This document shows, piece by piece, positions 61,461-64,000 of a stretch of 64,000 bases of DNA. This DNA is from Burkholderiales bacterium (lineage in GTDB: Bacteria > Pseudomonadota > Gammaproteobacteria > Burkholderiales > Ga0077523), in assembly GCA_019747905.1 (NCBI GenBank), contig JAIEQG010000045.1:25327-89326 (forward strand), in the 5' to 3' direction. The stretch's first letter is position 1, and each line of letters starts with the position of its first letter. Position numbers and translations under genes: made by a program. The notes under the pieces are model-generated. The model was given only the letters and a program-made list of their open reading frames with translations. It did not search any database and was not told the DNA's origin.

Positions 61461-64000
61461 ATGCCCGCGACGAAGCGCGCCGCAGCACCCAAGACGAAGG
61501 CACGTTCCGCGCCGGCGCGGTCTTCTGCCGCAGCCGGCAAGAGGCTCGTCATCGCGGAAAAACCGTCGGTGGCGAACGACATAGCGAAGGCGCTGGGCGG
61601 CTTCACCAAGCACGACGGCTACTTCGAGTCGGACGACTACGTCGTGTCGTCGGCCGTCGGCCACCTGCTCGAGATCGCCGCGCCGGAAGAATATGAAGTG
61701 AAACGCGGCAAGTGGAGCTTCAACCACCTGCCCGTGATTCCGCCGCATTTCGATCTCAATCCGATCGCGAAGAGCGAGGATCGATTGAAGCTGCTCGCGC
61801 GGCTGATCAAGCGCAAGGACATTGCCGAGATCATCAATGCTTGCGACGCGGGGCGCGAAGGCGAACTGATCTTCCGCTACATCGTGCAGTCGACCGGCGC
61901 GAAACAGCCGGTGCGGCGGCTGTGGCTGCAGTCCATGACGCCGGCCGCGATCCGCGACGGCTTCGCGCACCTGCGTACCGACGAGGAGATGATGCCGCTC
62001 GCCGCGGCTGCCCGGAGCCGGTCGGAAGCGGACTGGATCGTCGGCATCAACGGCACGCGCGCGATGACGGCCTTCAATTCCAAGGGCGGCGGCTTCTACC
62101 TGACCACGGTCGGGCGCGTACAGACGCCCACGCTGGCCGTGGTGGTGGAGCGCGAACGCCGCATCAAGGCCTTCGTGCCGCGCGACTACTGGGAAGTGCG
62201 GGCGCAATTCGCGGCCAAGGCTGGCGCCTACGAAGGCCGCTGGTTCGATCCGAAATTCAAGAAGGTCGAGGACGATCCGGAGCGCAAGGACAGCCGCCTG
62301 TGGAAGGCCAAGGAAGCCGCGGCGATCGTCGACGCATGCCTCGGCAAACCCGGCACCGTCACCGAGGAATCCAAGCCGTCGAGCCAGCTCTCGCCGCTGC
62401 TGTTCGACCTGACCTCGCTGCAGCGCGAGGCCAATGGTCGCTTCGGCTTCTCCGCCAAGACCACGCTGTCGATCGCGCAGGAGTTGTACGAGAAGCACAA
62501 GGCGCTCACCTATCCGCGAACCGACTCGCGCCATCTGCCGGAGGACTACGTCAAGACCGTCAAGTCGACGCTGGACGAGATGCGCGAGTCGAACACCTAC
62601 GGCAAGTTCGCGGGCCAGGTGCTGAAGCAAGGCTGGGTGCAACCCAACAAACGCATCTTCGACAACACCAAGATCAGCGATCACTTCGCGATCATTCCCA
62701 CCCAGCAGATGCCGCACGGCCTCAACGAAGTGCAGCAGAAGGTGTACGACCTGGTGGTGCGGCGTTTTCTCGCGGTGTTCTTTCCGGCCGCGGAATCGCT
62801 CGTCACGACGCGGATCACCGTGGTCGAAGGCCACCATTTCAAGACCGAGGGCAAGGTGCTGGTCAACCCAGGCTGGCTCGCCGTGTACGGCAAGGAAGTC
62901 CAGGACGAGGACGCGAACCTGGTGCCGGTCGCGAAAGGCGAGAAGCCCAAGGCCGAAGCCGTCGAAGCCATCGCGTTGCAGACCAAGCCGCCGGCGCGCT
63001 ACAACGAAGCGACGCTGCTGTCCGCCATGGAGGGTGCCGGCAAGTTCATAGAGGACGACGAACTGCGCGAGGCAATGGGCCAGAAGGGCCTCGGTACGCC
63101 GGCGACGCGCGCCCAGATCATCGAGGGACTCATCGGCGAGAAATACCTGCTGCGCGAAGGTCGCGAACTGGTGCCCACGGCCAAGGCATTCCAGCTGATG
63201 ACCTTGCTGCGCGGCCTGGGCGTGGAAGAACTGACCCAGCCAGAACTCACCGGGGAGTGGGAATACAAGCTGTCCCAGATGGAACGGGGCAAACTGAAGC
63301 GCGAGACGTTCATGCGCGAGATCGCGCGCATGACCGAGCAGATCGTGAAGCGGGCCAAAGAGTACGACAGTGACACGGTTCCCGGCGACTACGTCACGCT
63401 CAAGACACCATGCCCGAACTGCGGGGGAGTGGTGAAGGAGAACTATCGGCGCTTCGCCTGCGAGGCATGTGCGTTCTCGATCACCAAGACGCCCGCGGGG
63501 CGCCAATTCGAGGTCGCCGAGGTCGAGCAACTGCTGAAGGAGCGCCAGCTCGGACCGTTGCAGGGTTTCCGCTCCAAGATGGGCCGGCCCTTCGCCGCGA
63601 TCCTGAGGATCGTGCGCGACGACGAGAACGACAACCAGAAACTCGAATTCGACTTCGGCCAGAACGACGCAGGCGACGAGGACGGCGAGGAAATCGACTT
63701 CACGGGCCAGCAAGCCCTCGGCGCGTGCCCGAAGTGCAGCGGCGCCGTGTACGAACACGGCATGAGCTACATCTGCGAGAACCTGCCGGTCAAGAAGTGT
63801 GATTTCCGCTCGGGCAAGGTGATCCTGCAACAGGAGATCAGTCGCGAGCAGATGCACAAGCTGCTGGCCGAGGGTCGGACCGATCTGCTCACCGGTTTCG
63901 TGAGCAACCGCAACGGTCGCAAGTTCAAGGCCTTCCTGGTCAAGCAGCCAGATGGCAAGATCGGTTTCGAGTTCGCGCCGCGCGAACCCAAGAAGGCCGC
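61461..64000 (+). CDS. topB: DNA topoisomerase III-type type IA topoisomerase, 3' end beyond window
   Basis: At least 846 residues of a type IA topoisomerase, running off the window without a stop (which is why the ORF track omits it). A basic, Ala/Lys-rich leader (residues 1-27) precedes the TOPRIM domain KRLVIAEKPSVANDIAKALGG with the acidic ACDAGREGELIF motif. GRVQTPTLAVVVERERRIKAF and the catalytic Tyr in KALTYPRTDSRHLPEDY follow. Two or more C-terminal zinc-ribbon modules are visible (CPNCGGVVKENYRRFACEAC and CPKCSGAVYEH). Sequence favours the TopB-like form common after dprA in Betaproteobacteria. The TTG-free ATG at 61461 has GGGAG upstream. Confidence 0.9.
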   Translation, partial: MPATKRAAAPKTKARSAPARSSAAAGKRLVIAEKPSVANDIAKALGGFTKHDGYFESDDYVVSSAVGHLLEIAAPEEYEVKRGKWSFNHLPVIPPHFDLNPIAKSEDRLKLLARLIKRKDIAEIINACDAGREGELIFRYIVQSTGAKQPVRRLWLQSMTPAAIRDGFAHLRTDEEMMPLAAAARSRSEADWIVGINGTRAMTAFNSKGGGFYLTTVGRVQTPTLAVVVERERRIKAFVPRDYWEVRAQFAAKAGAYEGRWFDPKFKKVEDDPERKDSRLWKAKEAAAIVDACLGKPGTVTEESKPSSQLSPLLFDLTSLQREANGRFGFSAKTTLSIAQELYEKHKALTYPRTDSRHLPEDYVKTVKSTLDEMRESNTYGKFAGQVLKQGWVQPNKRIFDNTKISDHFAIIPTQQMPHGLNEVQQKVYDLVVRRFLAVFFPAAESLVTTRITVVEGHHFKTEGKVLVNPGWLAVYGKEVQDEDANLVPVAKGEKPKAEAVEAIALQTKPPARYNEATLLSAMEGAGKFIEDDELREAMGQKGLGTPATRAQIIEGLIGEKYLLREGRELVPTAKAFQLMTLLRGLGVEELTQPELTGEWEYKLSQMERGKLKRETFMREIARMTEQIVKRAKEYDSDTVPGDYVTLKTPCPNCGGVVKENYRRFACEACAFSITKTPAGRQFEVAEVEQLLKERQLGPLQGFRSKMGRPFAAILRIVRDDENDNQKLEFDFGQNDAGDEDGEEIDFTGQQALGACPKCSGAVYEHGMSYICENLPVKKCDFRSGKVILQQEISREQMHKLLAEGRTDLLTGFVSNRNGRKFKAFLVKQPDGKIGFEFAPREPKKA

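Noticed and set aside
61086-63857. 923-residue minus-strand ORF opposite topB
   Set aside because: It is a mirror of the topB codon pattern in GC-rich DNA; its protein is low-complexity rich in Arg, Leu, His and Gly with no domain, while the plus frame has full topoisomerase motifs.

Overview
The window is GC-rich, densely packed bacterial chromosome. The block def-fmt-rsmB-DUF4390-ntrY-ntrX, the dprA-topB junction, the gap-pgk-pyk-pur-sua5 run and the overall protein flavour point to a Betaproteobacterium; I cannot name a genus from sequence alone. I see no rRNA, tRNA, CRISPR array, transposase, integrase or phage gene. About 55 protein genes are supported, two of them cut by the window edges (an alpha-glucan phosphorylase at the left, a type IA topoisomerase at the right).

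Layout. 1-4.7 kb: end of glgP, a 2-hydroxyacid reductase, then a sulfur-relay-like trio (TusA-like, DsrE-like, and a TusA domain fused to a MetE catalytic core). 4.7-8.8 kb (minus): DUF481 outer-membrane protein, PhoD-type phosphatase, DUF6279 lipoprotein, methyltransferase. 8.8-13.7 kb (plus): a branched-chain amino-acid-type ABC importer livK-livH-livMG-livF. 13.7-14.95 kb: an EctD-like PhyH dioxygenase and a YidB-like protein. 15.1-19.2 kb (minus): larA-larC-larE-larB, a complete nickel-pincer-nucleotide cofactor pathway with one client enzyme. 19.2-28.2 kb: glycogen region, with glgB-glgA on minus and glgC plus two GH57 enzymes on plus. 28.6-31.4 kb: ribosome hibernation factor, sugar-acid dehydratase, membrane protein. 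31.4-44.3 kb (minus): gap-pgk-pyk, purE-purK-purC-sua5, then sbtA-sbtB-small ORF-Rieske, then a large FAD/Fe-S dehydrogenase, a small membrane protein and a cupin. 44.5-48.8 kb (plus): a sugar ABC importer. 48.8-52.0 kb (minus): tkt-glk-SemiSWEET. 52.2-59.0 kb (minus): def-fmt-rsmB-DUF4390-ntrY-ntrX. 59.1-64 kb (plus): LysM protein, dprA, topB.

How it works together. Sugar import (ABC importer, possibly SemiSWEET), Glk, transketolase, GAPDH, PGK and pyruvate kinase form a carbohydrate-use core. GlgC/GlgA/GlgB build glycogen, and GlgP plus two GH57 enzymes can remodel or mobilise it. The window also holds two modules that look unusual to me: TusA/DsrE/TusA::MetE, and an SbtA/SbtB bicarbonate-type transporter operon translationally coupled to an uncharacterised 67-residue protein and a Rieske protein.

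Non-coding structure is unusually rich. Long, near-perfect stem-loops sit between genes of the same operon (livK/livH, gap/pgk, sugar-binding protein/permease). At least three dispersed hairpin or repeat families have two copies each in this window. Promoter calls are by eye and are tentative.
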